A stretch of DNA of 64,000 nucleotides from RH-AL1 sp965198495 (GCA_965198495.1 CBDAPL010000001.1:3348001-3412000); one strand, 5' to 3'. Positions 32,334 through 42,586 are shown, counted from the first letter of the stretch. The notes: generated by a model not told the origin, from the sequence alone. Numbers and translations: made by a program.

Positions 32334-35300
32334 ATGGCACGGCAGATCGGTAACGGGGACACCAACGGCTCCGGTCAGGGCTCCGGTGATGGAGGTGGCG
32401 CGGGCCAGGCGCGCGCGGCGGCGAACGAGGCGTTCGCCTCCACCTCGTTCCTCTACGGCGGCAATGCCGTCTACGTGGAGCAGCTGCACGAGCGCTACCG
32501 CGCCGACCCGAACGCGGTCGATCCCGAATGGCGCGCGTTCTTCGCGAGCCTGAACGACGATCCCGAGGCGGTCGAGCAGAGCGCCGCCGGCCCCACGTGG
32601 CAGGCGGCCAATTGGCCGATCGCCGCCAACGGCGAGCTGGTCTCCGCGCTCGACGGCAATTGGCCGGCGGTCGAGAAGGCCATCACGGCCAAACTGTCGC
32701 GCACCAGCGCCGACACGAAGGCGCCCGAACAAGACCGCGTCAAGTCGCCGGAGGCCGTGGCGCAGGCGACACGTGATTCGGTACGTGCTCTGATGATGAT
32801 CCGCGCCTATCGCACGCGCGGACATCTGCATGCCAGGCTCGATCCGCTCGGCCTCGTGCCGCCGAAGGATTTCGAGGAGCTGCATCCCTCGAGCTACGGC
32901 TTCTCCGAGGCCGATTACGGCCGCAAGATCTTCATCGACGGGGTGCTCGGACTCGACTGGGCCTCGATCGACGAGATCATGCCGATTCTGCGCCGCACCT
33001 ATTGCGACACGATCGGCTACGAGTTCGTGCACATGTCGGACCCCGTCGAGAAGGCCTGGATGCAGGCCCGCATTGAAGGGCCGGACAAGGCGATCACCTT
33101 CACGCCGGAGGGCAAACGCGCCATCCTCAACAAGCTGATCGAGGCAGAGGGCTTCGAGAAGTTTCTCGACGTGCGCTACACCGGCACGAAACGCTTCGGC
33201 CTCGACGGCGGCGAGAGCATGGTGCCGGCGCTGGAGCAGATCATCAAGCGCGGTGGCGCGCTCGGTATCGAGGACATCGAGCTCGGCATGGCCCATCGCG
33301 GCCGGCTGAACGTGCTCAGCCAGGTGATGAACAAGCCGCATCGCGCGATCTTCCACGAGTTCAAAGGCGGCTCGGCCACGCCGGAGGCGACGATCGGCTC
33401 CGGCGACGTGAAGTACCACCTGGGTTTTTCATCCGACCGCACCTTCGACGACATAAAGGTCCACCTGTCGCTCGCGGCCAATCCGTCGCACCTCGAGATC
33501 GTCGATCCGGTGGTGCTCGGGAAGGTGCGCGCCAAGCAGGACCAGAAAGAGGATTTCGTCGAGCGGGCCAAGGTGCTGCCGCTGCTGCTGCACGGCGACG
33601 CGGCCTTCGCCGGCCAGGGCGTCATCGCCGAGTGTTTCGGGCTTTCCGGCCTGAAGGGTCATCGCACCGGCGGCTCGATCCACTTCATCATCAACAACCA
33701 GATCGGCTTCACGACCTACCCGCGCTACTCCCGCTCGTCGCCCTACCCGTCAGACACGGCGAAGATGATCGAGGCGCCGATCCTCCACGTCAACGGCGAT
33801 GATCCGGAGGCGGTGGTGTACGCGGCGAAGGTCGCGGTCGAGTTCCGCCAGCGCTTCCACAAGCCCGTCGTCATCGACATGTTCTGCTATCGGCGCTTCG
33901 GCCACAACGAGGGCGACGAGCCGTCCTTCACGCAGCCGCTGATGTACAAGAAGATCCGGTCGCACAAGAGCGTGCTGGAGATCTACGCGGCGAAACTCGT
34001 GGCCGAAGGCGTGCTGACGCAAGAGACCGTGGACGAAGCCAAGGCGGCCTGGCGCGCCAAGCTCGACGCGGAATACGAGGCCGGCCAGCACTACAGCCCC
34101 AACCGCGCGGACTGGCTCGATGGCCGCTGGTCGGGCCTGCGCTCGGCCGACGGCCAGGACGAGGATCGCCGCGGCCGCACCGGCGTCGAGCGCGCGCGGC
34201 TGGTCGAGCTCGGCCATCGCATCACTTTGGTGCCGCCCACCTTCCATATCCACAAGACGATCCAGCGGTTGATGGACAACCGGCGCAAGGCCGTCGACAG
34301 CGGACAGAACATCGACTGGGGGATGGGCGAGGCGCTGGCCTTCGCGAGCCTCGTCGACGAAGGCTTTCCGGTGCGCCTGTCCGGGCAGGATTCGGAACGC
34401 GGCACCTTCTCGCATCGCCATTCCGTGCTGATCGACCAGGAAAACGAGGCGCGCTACGTGCCGCTCAACCACATCCGCGACGAGCAGGGGCGCTTCGAGG
34501 TCATCAATTCGATGCTGTCTGAGGAGGCTGTGCTCGGCTTCGAGTACGGGTACACGATGGCCGAGCCGAACGCCCTGGTGCTCTGGGAAGCGCAGTTCGG
34601 CGATTTCGCCAACGGCGCCCAGGTGGTGTTCGACCAGTTCATCTCCTCGTCCGAGCGCAAGTGGCTGCGCATGTCGGGGCTCGTGTGCCTGCTGCCGCAC
34701 GGCTACGAGGGCCAAGGACCGGAGCATTCGTCCGCGCGGCTCGAGCGCTACCTGCAGCTCTGCGCCGAGGACAACATGCAGGTCGCCAACTGCACGACGC
34801 CGGCGAACTACTTCCACATCCTGCGCCGGCAGCTGAAGCGCGATATCCGCAAGCCGCTGATCCTGATGACGCCGAAGTCGCTGCTGCGCCATAAGCGCGC
34901 CGTATCGAGCCTCGACGCCATGGCGGTCGGCACGAGCTTCCACCGCATCCTCCGCGACGGCGCGGAAGCGGCGGGCGAGCACAAGATCGAGCTGGTCGCG
35001 GACGACAGGATCCGCCGCGTGATCCTCTGCAGCGGCAAGGTCTATTACGACCTCTTCGAGGAGCGCGAGAAGCGCGAGGTCGACGACGTCTACCTGCTGC
35101 GGATCGAGCAACTCTACCCGATGCCGCTCAAGGCGCTGGTCAACGAACTGTCGCGGTTCCGTAACGCCGAGGTGGTCTGGTGCCAGGAGGAGCCCAAGAA
35201 CATGGGTGCCTGGAGCTTCATCGATCCCTATCTCGAATGGGTGCTGACGCAGGTCAACTTCGGGCAGACGCGCCCGCGCTACATCGGCCGTCCGGCCGCG

Positions 35301-35375
35301 GCGGCGACGGCGACGGGGCTGATGTCGAAGCACCTTGCGCAGATGAAGGCTTTCACCGACGAGGCGTTCGCCTAG
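32334..35375 (+). CDS. sucA: 2-oxoglutarate dehydrogenase E1 component
   Basis: The 1013-residue thiamine-diphosphate enzyme decarboxylates 2-oxoglutarate and passes the succinyl group to SucB. 'NEAFASTSFLYGGNAVYVEQLHERY' starts the conserved part after a Gly/Ser-rich 30-residue N-terminus. Active-site segments include 'FGLDGGESMVPALEQII', 'MAHRGRLNVL', 'FSSDRTFDD', 'GDAAFAGQGVIAECF', 'YRRFGHNEGDEPSFTQP', 'RLSGQDSERGTFSHRH' and 'CLLPHGYEGQGPEHSSAR'. GGAGG is nine bases before the ATG at 32334. Its cofactor is the product of the thi pathway encoded at 19.5-22 kb. Confidence 0.98.
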   Translation: MARQIGNGDTNGSGQGSGDGGGAGQARAAANEAFASTSFLYGGNAVYVEQLHERYRADPNAVDPEWRAFFASLNDDPEAVEQSAAGPTWQAANWPIAANGELVSALDGNWPAVEKAITAKLSRTSADTKAPEQDRVKSPEAVAQATRDSVRALMMIRAYRTRGHLHARLDPLGLVPPKDFEELHPSSYGFSEADYGRKIFIDGVLGLDWASIDEIMPILRRTYCDTIGYEFVHMSDPVEKAWMQARIEGPDKAITFTPEGKRAILNKLIEAEGFEKFLDVRYTGTKRFGLDGGESMVPALEQIIKRGGALGIEDIELGMAHRGRLNVLSQVMNKPHRAIFHEFKGGSATPEATIGSGDVKYHLGFSSDRTFDDIKVHLSLAANPSHLEIVDPVVLGKVRAKQDQKEDFVERAKVLPLLLHGDAAFAGQGVIAECFGLSGLKGHRTGGSIHFIINNQIGFTTYPRYSRSSPYPSDTAKMIEAPILHVNGDDPEAVVYAAKVAVEFRQRFHKPVVIDMFCYRRFGHNEGDEPSFTQPLMYKKIRSHKSVLEIYAAKLVAEGVLTQETVDEAKAAWRAKLDAEYEAGQHYSPNRADWLDGRWSGLRSADGQDEDRRGRTGVERARLVELGHRITLVPPTFHIHKTIQRLMDNRRKAVDSGQNIDWGMGEALAFASLVDEGFPVRLSGQDSERGTFSHRHSVLIDQENEARYVPLNHIRDEQGRFEVINSMLSEEAVLGFEYGYTMAEPNALVLWEAQFGDFANGAQVVFDQFISSSERKWLRMSGLVCLLPHGYEGQGPEHSSARLERYLQLCAEDNMQVANCTTPANYFHILRRQLKRDIRKPLILMTPKSLLRHKRAVSSLDAMAVGTSFHRILRDGAEAAGEHKIELVADDRIRRVILCSGKVYYDLFEEREKREVDDVYLLRIEQLYPMPLKALVNELSRFRNAEVVWCQEEPKNMGAWSFIDPYLEWVLTQVNFGQTRPRYIGRPAAAATATGLMSKHLAQMKAFTDEAFA

Positions 35376-35431
35376 GCGGCGCTTTTCTATGCATGGAATG
35401 GAGGGCCGCCGCCGAGGCGGCGGATCGAACG

Positions 35432-36754
<1,323 letters not shown>

Positions 36755-36761
36755 CGCGCCT

Positions 36762-37006
36762 ATCCTCCCTTGCGAAGCGGGGGAGGGGGACCATGCGAAG
36801 CATGGTGGAGGGGGCGCGGCCCACCCGCCGTCTCGGCCATAGAGTGACAAGAGACTTAGACTGACAAGAGACTTAGACCGCAAGAGACTTAGACCGCAAG
36901 AGACATAGACCGCAAGAGACATAGACTGACAAGAGACATGGAGGCTCGGCCGGCGCCCCCTCCACCGCCTTCAGCGGTCCCCCTCCCCCGTTGCACGGGG
37001 GAGGAT
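36762..37006. repeat. palindromic mosaic repeat element between sucB and lpd
   Basis: A left arm (36762-36819; ATCCTCCC, GGGGGAGGGGGACC, GCATGGTGGAGGGGGCGC) and a right arm (36952-37006) are inverted copies of each other with moderate divergence. Between them lies a tandem array: two 17-base units (36845-36878; TGACAAGAGACTTAGAC), three 16-base units (36879-36926; CGCAAGAGAC then TTAGAC or ATAGAC) and a partial sixth (36927-36941). The right arm ends 31 bases before lpd, so a large hairpin would form in any sucB-lpd transcript. A diverged copy lies in ccmA. Confidence 0.9.
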
Positions 37007-37037
37007 GCGCCCCAACCGCAAGACCGAAGCGAGAACC

Positions 37038-38435
37038 ATGACCTACGACCTCATCGTCATCGGCACCGGCCCGGGCGGCTACGTGTGCGCGATCCGCGCC
37101 GCCCAGCTCGGCCTCAAGGTGGCGGTGGTGGAGAAGCGCGCGACCTTCGGCGGCACCTGCCTCAACATCGGCTGCATCCCCTCCAAGGCGCTGCTCTACG
37201 CGAGCGAGAAGTTCGAGGAGGTGGCGCACGACTTCCCGGCGCTCGGCATCAGCGTCGGCAAGCCGAAGCTCGATCTCAAGGCGATGATGAAGCACAAGAG
37301 CGACACGGTGGCCTCGAACGTCGGCGGCGTCGGCTTCCTGTTCAAGAAGAACAAGGTCGACACGTTCACCGGCCACGGCACCATCAAGGGCGCCGGCACG
37401 GTCGAGGTGAAGGGCGCCGACGGCAAGGTCGAGACGCTGGAGACCAAGGCGATCTGCATCGCCACCGGCTCGGAGATCGCCCGCATTCCCGGCGTCGAGG
37501 TCGACGAGACGGTGATCGTCTCCTCCGAGGGCGCGCTCGAACTCGCGAGCGTGCCGAAGAAGCTGCTCGTCGTCGGCGGCGGCTACATCGGGCTCGAGCT
37601 CGGCTCGGTGTGGAAGCGGCTCGGCGCCGAGGTGGAGGTCGTCGACTTTCTCGAGCGCATCCTGCCCGGCATGGACGGCGAGGTCTCGCAGCAGTTCAAG
37701 CGCATGCTGGAGAAGCAGGGCCTGAAATTTCACCTCGGCTACAAGGTGGCCAGCGTCGAGAGGACCAAGACCGGCGCCAAGGTCACCGTCGAACCGCGCG
37801 ATGGCGGCGAGGCCAAGACCTTCGAGGCCGACGTCGTGCTCCTCGCCATCGGCCGCAAGCCCAACACCGAAGGGCTCGGCCTTGCGGAGGCCGGCGTCGC
37901 GATGGACCGTGGCCGCGTCACCGTGGGCGAGAGTTTCGAGACCAACGTGCCGGGCATCTACGCGATCGGCGACGTGATCCGCGGGCCGATGCTCGCCCAC
38001 AAGGCGGAGGACGAGGGCGTCGCTCTGGCCGAGATGCTGGCGGGCCAGCACGGCCACGTGAACTACGGCGTCATTCCCGGCGTCGTCTACACCATGCCGG
38101 AGGTGGCCGCCGTCGGCCGCACCGAGGAGGAGCTGAAGGCCGCCGACATCAAGTACAGCGTCGGCAAGTTCCCCTTCACCGCCAACGGCCGCGCGCGGGC
38201 GATGCGCCACACCGAGGGCTTCGTGAAGGTGCTGGCCGATGCCGAGACCGACCGCGTGCTGGGCGTCCACATCATCGGCGCCACCGCCGGCGACATGATC
38301 GCCGAGGCGGCGGTGCTGATGGAGTTCGGCGGCTCCTCCGAGGACATGGCCCGCACCTGCCACGCGCACCCGACGATGTCGGAGGCGATGAAGGAGGCGG
38401 CGATGGCGGTGGAGAAGCGCGCCATTCACATGTAA
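37038..38435 (+). CDS. lpd: dihydrolipoyl dehydrogenase (E3)
   Basis: The 465-residue FAD flavoprotein reoxidises dihydrolipoamide and passes electrons to NAD. N-terminal 'LIVIGTGPGGYVCAIRAAQL' binds FAD, 'GGTCLNIGCIPSKALL' holds the redox disulfide, 'LLVVGGGYIGLELGSVWKRLGAEV' binds NAD and 'HAHPTMSEAMKEAAM' holds the C-terminal catalytic His. The ATG at 37038 is the family start. It completes the sucA-sucB-lpd set but is separated from sucB by the 245-base mosaic repeat, so its expression may be partly uncoupled. Confidence 0.97.
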   Translation: MTYDLIVIGTGPGGYVCAIRAAQLGLKVAVVEKRATFGGTCLNIGCIPSKALLYASEKFEEVAHDFPALGISVGKPKLDLKAMMKHKSDTVASNVGGVGFLFKKNKVDTFTGHGTIKGAGTVEVKGADGKVETLETKAICIATGSEIARIPGVEVDETVIVSSEGALELASVPKKLLVVGGGYIGLELGSVWKRLGAEVEVVDFLERILPGMDGEVSQQFKRMLEKQGLKFHLGYKVASVERTKTGAKVTVEPRDGGEAKTFEADVVLLAIGRKPNTEGLGLAEAGVAMDRGRVTVGESFETNVPGIYAIGDVIRGPMLAHKAEDEGVALAEMLAGQHGHVNYGVIPGVVYTMPEVAAVGRTEEELKAADIKYSVGKFPFTANGRARAMRHTEGFVKVLADAETDRVLGVHIIGATAGDMIAEAAVLMEFGGSSEDMARTCHAHPTMSEAMKEAAMAVEKRAIHM

Positions 38436-38466
38436 ACTTCGGCAAATGACACCGAGTTAGCGGCCG

Positions 38467-39030
38467 ATGCCTTCCACGCGACAGACCGATCATCGCATGC
38501 TCGCGGATGCCTTCGTCGCTTGGAGCGAGGCGCAGGACGCGCGACACGAACTTCTGGATGGCGTGGTCCACGCCATGGCCTCCGAACGCGTCGGGCATTC
38601 GAGGACCAAGGCCGACATCTACGTGGCTTTCAGACGCGAGATCAGCGAGCGCGGCTTACCGTGCGAGGCCTTCACCGACGGTATGGCCGTGCGGGTGAAC
38701 AAAGACACGGTGTTCGAGCCCGACGTCATGGTGCGTTGCGGGAAGCCTGCCAACGAGGACACGATCCTTATCGATGATCCCGTCATCGTCGTGGAGGTCG
38801 TATCCCCATCGACCCAAAGAGTAGACGTGCTGCTCAAGTTCGCGCGCTACTTCGACAATCCCCACCTTGTTCATTACTTGATCGTCGTGCCGAGCGGCCG
38901 GCTCATCATCCACCACCAGCGGCAGCCGAACGGTCATATCGAGACGACCAGTTCTGGCGCCGGTTTTATCGTGCTCGATCCACCGGGGCTGACGTTGGAG
39001 CTGTACGCGATCTTCCCAGTCGAACCTTGA
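38467..39030 (+). CDS. Uma2-family endonuclease-like protein (DUF820)
   Basis: A 187-residue protein with the restriction-endonuclease-like DUF820 pattern: 'FVAWSEAQDARHELLDGVVHAM' then 'DTVFEPDVMVRCG' and 'DDPVIVVEVVSPSTQRVDVLLKFARYFDNP', where 'EPD' and 'VEVxS' are the usual PD-(D/E)xK residues. Many Uma2 proteins are found in cyanobacteria and scattered in other genomes; the biological role is unknown. It starts 31 bases after lpd and is convergent with the ligase gene. Confidence 0.88.
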   Translation: MPSTRQTDHRMLADAFVAWSEAQDARHELLDGVVHAMASERVGHSRTKADIYVAFRREISERGLPCEAFTDGMAVRVNKDTVFEPDVMVRCGKPANEDTILIDDPVIVVEVVSPSTQRVDVLLKFARYFDNPHLVHYLIVVPSGRLIIHHQRQPNGHIETTSSGAGFIVLDPPGLTLELYAIFPVEP

Positions 39031-39033
39031 GCC

Positions 39034-40701
39034 TCACGCCGGCGCCCGGAGCAGCGCCTCCAGCGTCTCGATCCGGTCCGCCTCGCGCGCCGGCTTGTCC
39101 CAGCGGATGCGGGCGACGCGGGGGAAGCGCATCGCCACGCCGGACTTGTGGCGGGTCGAGCGGTTCAGCCCCTCGAAGGCGATCTCCAGAACCAGGCCAA
39201 CGTCCTTGCCGTGCAGCACCTCGCGCACCGGGCCGAAGCGGGCGCTCGTGTTGTTGCGCACGAACTTGTCGATCTGCACCAGCTCCTCGTCGGTGAAGCC
39301 GAAGTACGCCTTGCCGACCGGCACCAGCCCGTCGCCTTCCGCGTCCTCGCGCCAGACGCCGAACGTATAATCCGAGTAGAACGACGAGCGCTTGCCGTGG
39401 CCGCGCTGCGCGTACATCAGCACCGCGTCGACGGTGAACGGGTCGCGCTTCCACTTGTACCAGAGGCCCTTCGGCCGGCCCGGCACGTAGATCGAATCCG
39501 CGCGCTTGAGCATCAGCCCCTCGATCGCCTCGGCGTCAGGTCCGGCGCCGGCCGCGCGGGGGTCCTTGCGGGCACGGGCGAGCGCGTCCCAGTCCGGAAA
39601 AGGCACCAGCGGCGACAGGTCGAGCTTCTCGTGCGCCGCGTCCTCGACGAAGGCGGCCAGCCGCACGCGGCGCTCGGCGAAGGGGAGTGGCCGCAGATCC
39701 TCGCCGTCCTGCTGGAGCAGGTCGTAGGCGCGGATATGCGTGGGATAGTCGGCGATCACCTTGAGCGAAACGGTGCGGCGGTTGAGCCGCTGCTGCAGGA
39801 CGCCGAACGGCTGCACCAGCCCGTCGCGCACCACCAGAAGCTCGCCGTCCAGAGAGAAGCGCTCGCACGGCAGCGACGCCAGCATCTCGGTGAGGTCGGG
39901 GAAGGTCTCTGACATCTCCTCGCCGGTGCGCGAGTAAAGGCGGATGGCGGCGCCGCCGTCGGCCTCGACGCCGCGCGTGGCCTGCACGCGGATGCCGTCC
40001 CATTTCCATTCCGCGCGGAAATCGGCCGGCTGGAGGATCGCGAAATCGCGATCCTCCATCGCGTGCGCCAGCATGGCCGGGTGGAACGGCGCCGGGTCGG
40101 TCGCGTCCGGCTTGTCCTCGCGGCCCTCGACCCAGGCGAAAAGATCGATGTAGGGCGCGCGCAGGCCGTGCCACACCTCCTCGATCTCGTTCGCCGCCTT
40201 GCCGCCGAGGTCGGCCACCGCCGTCTTGGCGAGCCGCGCCGAGACGCCGATGCGCAGCGACCCGGTGATCAGCTTGAGGAGCGCCCAGCGGCCGTTCTCG
40301 TCGAGCGCGTCGAGCCAGCCGGCGATCAGCTTCGGCAGGTCGAGCTTGCCGGCGGTGGCGAGCGTGCCGATCACCTCGGAGAGATGCAGCGGCGGCTGGT
40401 TGTGTCCGGGCCCACCGTCGCGCGGCGGCGGCGCGGGCCAGAGCAGCGCGACCGTCTCGGAGAGATCACCGACATAATCGTAGGAGAGGCCGAACAGGTA
40501 GGGATCGACGCGCGTCGCCATCAGCGAGCGGACGAGGTTCGGCTTGGCGTGCTGGAATGACAGCGCGCCGGTGAGCGCCGCCAGGGCGAAGCCGCGCTCG
40601 GGATCGGGCGTGGTGCGGAAATAATCCGTCATCACCCTGAGCTTGTTGTTGCGGCCGGGTTCGTAGCTCAGGCGGTCCAGCAGCAGCGCGAAACGATTCA
40701 A
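39034..40701 (-). CDS. ATP-dependent DNA ligase (LigC-like, exonuclease-associated)
   Basis: The 555-residue product has an N-terminal helical domain ('LLDRLSYEPGRNNKLRVMTDYF'), a nucleotidyltransferase core with motif I 'EWKWDGIRVQ' (adenylated Lys), 'RFSLDGELLV' and 'EGLMLKRADSIYVPGRPKGLWYKWKRDP', and an OB-fold C-terminus ('GKDVGLVLEIAFEGLNRSTRH'). It starts at a TTG whose last bases overlap the stop of the upstream MBL exonuclease (TTGA), which supports translational coupling. These ligases work with a cluster of exonuclease, Lhr-type helicase and phosphoesterase in DNA repair; only exonuclease and ligase are here. Confidence 0.93.
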   Translation of the reverse strand: MNRFALLLDRLSYEPGRNNKLRVMTDYFRTTPDPERGFALAALTGALSFQHAKPNLVRSLMATRVDPYLFGLSYDYVGDLSETVALLWPAPPPRDGGPGHNQPPLHLSEVIGTLATAGKLDLPKLIAGWLDALDENGRWALLKLITGSLRIGVSARLAKTAVADLGGKAANEIEEVWHGLRAPYIDLFAWVEGREDKPDATDPAPFHPAMLAHAMEDRDFAILQPADFRAEWKWDGIRVQATRGVEADGGAAIRLYSRTGEEMSETFPDLTEMLASLPCERFSLDGELLVVRDGLVQPFGVLQQRLNRRTVSLKVIADYPTHIRAYDLLQQDGEDLRPLPFAERRVRLAAFVEDAAHEKLDLSPLVPFPDWDALARARKDPRAAGAGPDAEAIEGLMLKRADSIYVPGRPKGLWYKWKRDPFTVDAVLMYAQRGHGKRSSFYSDYTFGVWREDAEGDGLVPVGKAYFGFTDEELVQIDKFVRNNTSARFGPVREVLHGKDVGLVLEIAFEGLNRSTRHKSGVAMRFPRVARIRWDKPAREADRIETLEALLRAPA

Positions 40702-41732
40702 GCCGCCGCCTCCTCCGGCGCGGCGGTGTCGTCGTCCTCCTCGCCGTAGCCGAGGATATGCAGCGGCTCGGCCTCGATGCCCTGCCCGCGCGCCCAGTGC
40801 ACCAGAGCGTCCGCCTCGCCATGGGTTACGAGCAGCTTGGAGCAGCCCGTCTCGGCGATGGTGGTGCAGAGCGCTTCCCAGTCGGCGTGATCGGAGACCA
40901 CCAGAGGGAGCTCGATGCCTTTCTGGCGGGCACGGGCGCGCACGCGCATCCATCCCGAGGCGAAACACACGACCGGATCGGGGAATTTACGGGCCCAGAG
41001 ATCCTGCAGCGCGCTGGGCGGGCAGATGACGATCTCGCCGCCGAGCTTGGAACGATCCTTCGGGCCGACCTTGCGGATCTCGCCGAGCGGGATGCCGCGC
41101 GCCACGTAGAAGGCGGTCAGCTTTTCCATCGCGCCGTGAATGTAGATGGGGCGGTCGTAGCCGGCCTGCCGCAGCAGCGCCATCACCCGCTGGGCCTTGC
41201 CGAGCGAATAGGCGCCGACGAGATGCGCCCGCTCGGGAAAGAGCGCGCGCGAGGCCAACAGCTTGTCGATCTCGAGATCGGTACGGGAGTGTCGGAAGAC
41301 CGGAAGGCCGAAGGTCGCCTCCGTCACGAACACGTCGCACGGCACGATCTCGAAGGGCGCGCAGGTCGGATCCGGCTCGCGCTTGTAGTCCCCGGAAACG
41401 ACGATCGTCTGCTGGGAGAAGGCCATCCTGATCTGCGCCGAGCCAAGCACATGGCCCGCCGGATGGACGCTTACGCTGGCATCGCCGAGCCGTACAGTCT
41501 GTCCATACGCGAGAGGCCGTGCCGATCGGCAAAAATCCGACCCGTACCGGACAGCCATGATGTCGAGGGTTTCCGCGCTTGCCAGGACCTCACCATGGCC
41601 GGCGCGAGCATGGTCGGCATGCCCATGGGTGATCAGCGCGCGAGCGACCGGTCGGACAGGATCGATAAAAAAATCGCCCGAGGGACAATAAAGTCCCTCA
41701 GGCGACAGAATCAGCGAACCCTTCAGATCCAA
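40698..41732 (-). CDS. ligase-associated MBL-fold DNA exonuclease
   Basis: The 344-residue product is a metallo-beta-lactamase nuclease. 'ITHGHADHARAGHGEVL' holds the metal ligands, 'GDYKREPDPTCAPFE' an Asp/Lys segment, 'VFVTEATFGLPVF' the next, and 'LPLVVSDHADWEAL' the beta-CASP-like His. The conserved opening 'LSPEGLYCPSGDFFIDPVRPV' fixes the frame. TTG 41732 gives the family N-terminus and avoids the upstream gene; ATG 41789 would add 19 residues and overlap it by 47 bases. Its conserved 5' region also forms a terminator-like hairpin (41667-41704). Confidence 0.88.
   Translation of the reverse strand: MDLKGSLILSPEGLYCPSGDFFIDPVRPVARALITHGHADHARAGHGEVLASAETLDIMAVRYGSDFCRSARPLAYGQTVRLGDASVSVHPAGHVLGSAQIRMAFSQQTIVVSGDYKREPDPTCAPFEIVPCDVFVTEATFGLPVFRHSRTDLEIDKLLASRALFPERAHLVGAYSLGKAQRVMALLRQAGYDRPIYIHGAMEKLTAFYVARGIPLGEIRKVGPKDRSKLGGEIVICPPSALQDLWARKFPDPVVCFASGWMRVRARARQKGIELPLVVSDHADWEALCTTIAETGCSKLLVTHGEADALVHWARGQGIEAEPLHILGYGEEDDDTAAPEEAAA
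41667..41704 (-). terminator. intrinsic-terminator-like hairpin inside the exonuclease coding region
   Basis: On the minus strand a 12-bp stem (arms 41693-41704 and 41675-41686, one G-T wobble) with loop TTTATT is followed by A and seven T (41673-41667). The stem codes for part of 'SPEGLYCPSGDFF', conserved in this family, so it lies inside the gene about 9 codons after the proposed start. It could end transcripts from the upstream gene and reduce reading into the exonuclease. Confidence 0.7.
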
Positions 41733-41742
41733 TCCGACGAGT

Positions 41743-42027
41743 CTACCGAGCCGTGCAGACGATACCGCGCGTCGGATATTCTTTGCCATCCGGGCCGGTC
41801 ATACGGGTCACTCGTACGCAATCCTCGGCGGCGCCGGGGCCGGCTTTCGCAAGCTGGATCGCCGGGCCGGCGGCCAGTGGCTGCAGCTCGCTGTGGATCG
41901 GCGAAATGTGCGAGCGCGGCACGAACGTCAGTGGCGCGGCCACCGCCGCACCGAACGACGCGAACGCGAAGGCGGCGATGGAGAGCTTGACGACGTTCTT
42001 GCGAACTCTCTTCTGTGTCGTGACCAT
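41743..42027 (-). CDS. small secreted protein, hypothetical
   Basis: A 94-residue protein with a signal peptide (basic 'MVTTQKRVRKNVVK' then 'LSIAAFAFASFGAAVAA'), a Pro/His segment and a C-terminal 'CVRVTRMTGPDGKEYPTRG' motif ending with a second Cys three residues before the end, which could form a disulfide. A purine-rich GGGGG lies about five bases before the ATG. I do not recognise the family. It precedes the exonuclease and is followed directly by the intragenic terminator-like hairpin. Confidence 0.62.
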   Translation of the reverse strand: MVTTQKRVRKNVVKLSIAAFAFASFGAAVAAPLTFVPRSHISPIHSELQPLAAGPAIQLAKAGPGAAEDCVRVTRMTGPDGKEYPTRGIVCTAR

Positions 42028-42138
42028 TGTGGCCCCCAGAGTGGCGGACTTAGCGGCCCGCTTGAAGCTTTGCACCTCGGTGCGTTGAGCTAAGAACAAG
42101 CGAGCCGAAAAAGGTTCATCTCCTGTCAAGCCTTTTCG

Positions 42139-42166
42139 AAAAAAAAAAGGGGGACCTGCGTCCCCC
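42139..42166 (-). terminator. intrinsic terminator of the glycine-rich protein gene
   Basis: On the minus strand GGGGGAC (42166-42160) pairs perfectly with GTCCCCC (42155-42149) around a four-base loop and is followed by ten T (42148-42139). It is 25 bases after the stop of the glycine-rich gene. Confidence 0.9.
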
Positions 42167-42190
42167 GTTTTCCGAACCGGCTATGACGCG

Positions 42191-42586
42191 TTAGTAGCCG
42201 TACCCATATCCGTAGCCACAGCCGCCGCCGTAGCCACCATAATAACCGCCGTAGCCGCCGTAGCCGCAGCCGGGGTAACCATAGTAGCCGCCGTAGTACC
42301 CGCCAGCGAGCAGGCCGAGACCCAATCCGCCATAGCCGAAACCGCGCCCGTAACCGCGACCGTAGCCATAGCCGCGACCGCCAGCGAAGCCGCGACCGCC
42401 GAAGCCTCGGCCACCGCCCGCGAAACCGCGACCGCCGCCGCCGAAGCCATGACCGCCACCGCCGCCACCATGGCCGCCGCCGCCGCCGCCCCGCGCGTCC
42501 GCCATCGTCGGCACCATCGCAACGCTAGCCACCACCGTCAGAGCGGTCGCTCCCGCGAACATCGTCTTCCTCAATAAACTTGACAT
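42191..42586 (-). CDS. secreted glycine/tyrosine-rich protein
   Basis: The 131-residue product has a signal peptide ('MSSLLRKTMFAGATALTVVASVAMV', cleavage likely after 'ADA') and then an almost pure Gly/Tyr/Phe/Arg sequence with 'GGGRGF' and 'GGYGG' repeats, including two Cys late in the tail. Such proteins are exported and may form flexible or sticky surface material; function is unknown. AAGGAG lies seven bases before the ATG, a strong site. A perfect intrinsic terminator follows the stop. It is divergent from the methyltransferase gene. Confidence 0.78.
   Translation of the reverse strand: MSSLLRKTMFAGATALTVVASVAMVPTMADARGGGGGGHGGGGGGHGFGGGGRGFAGGGRGFGGRGFAGGRGYGYGRGYGRGFGYGGLGLGLLAGGYYGGYYGYPGCGYGGYGGYYGGYGGGCGYGYGYGY

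Noticed and set aside
36845..36941. Repeated 16/17-base units resembling a CRISPR array
   Set aside because: Units follow each other directly with no unique spacers, and no cas genes are in the window. The VapD-like protein has a Cas2-like fold but lies in the sdh operon, 20 kb away.
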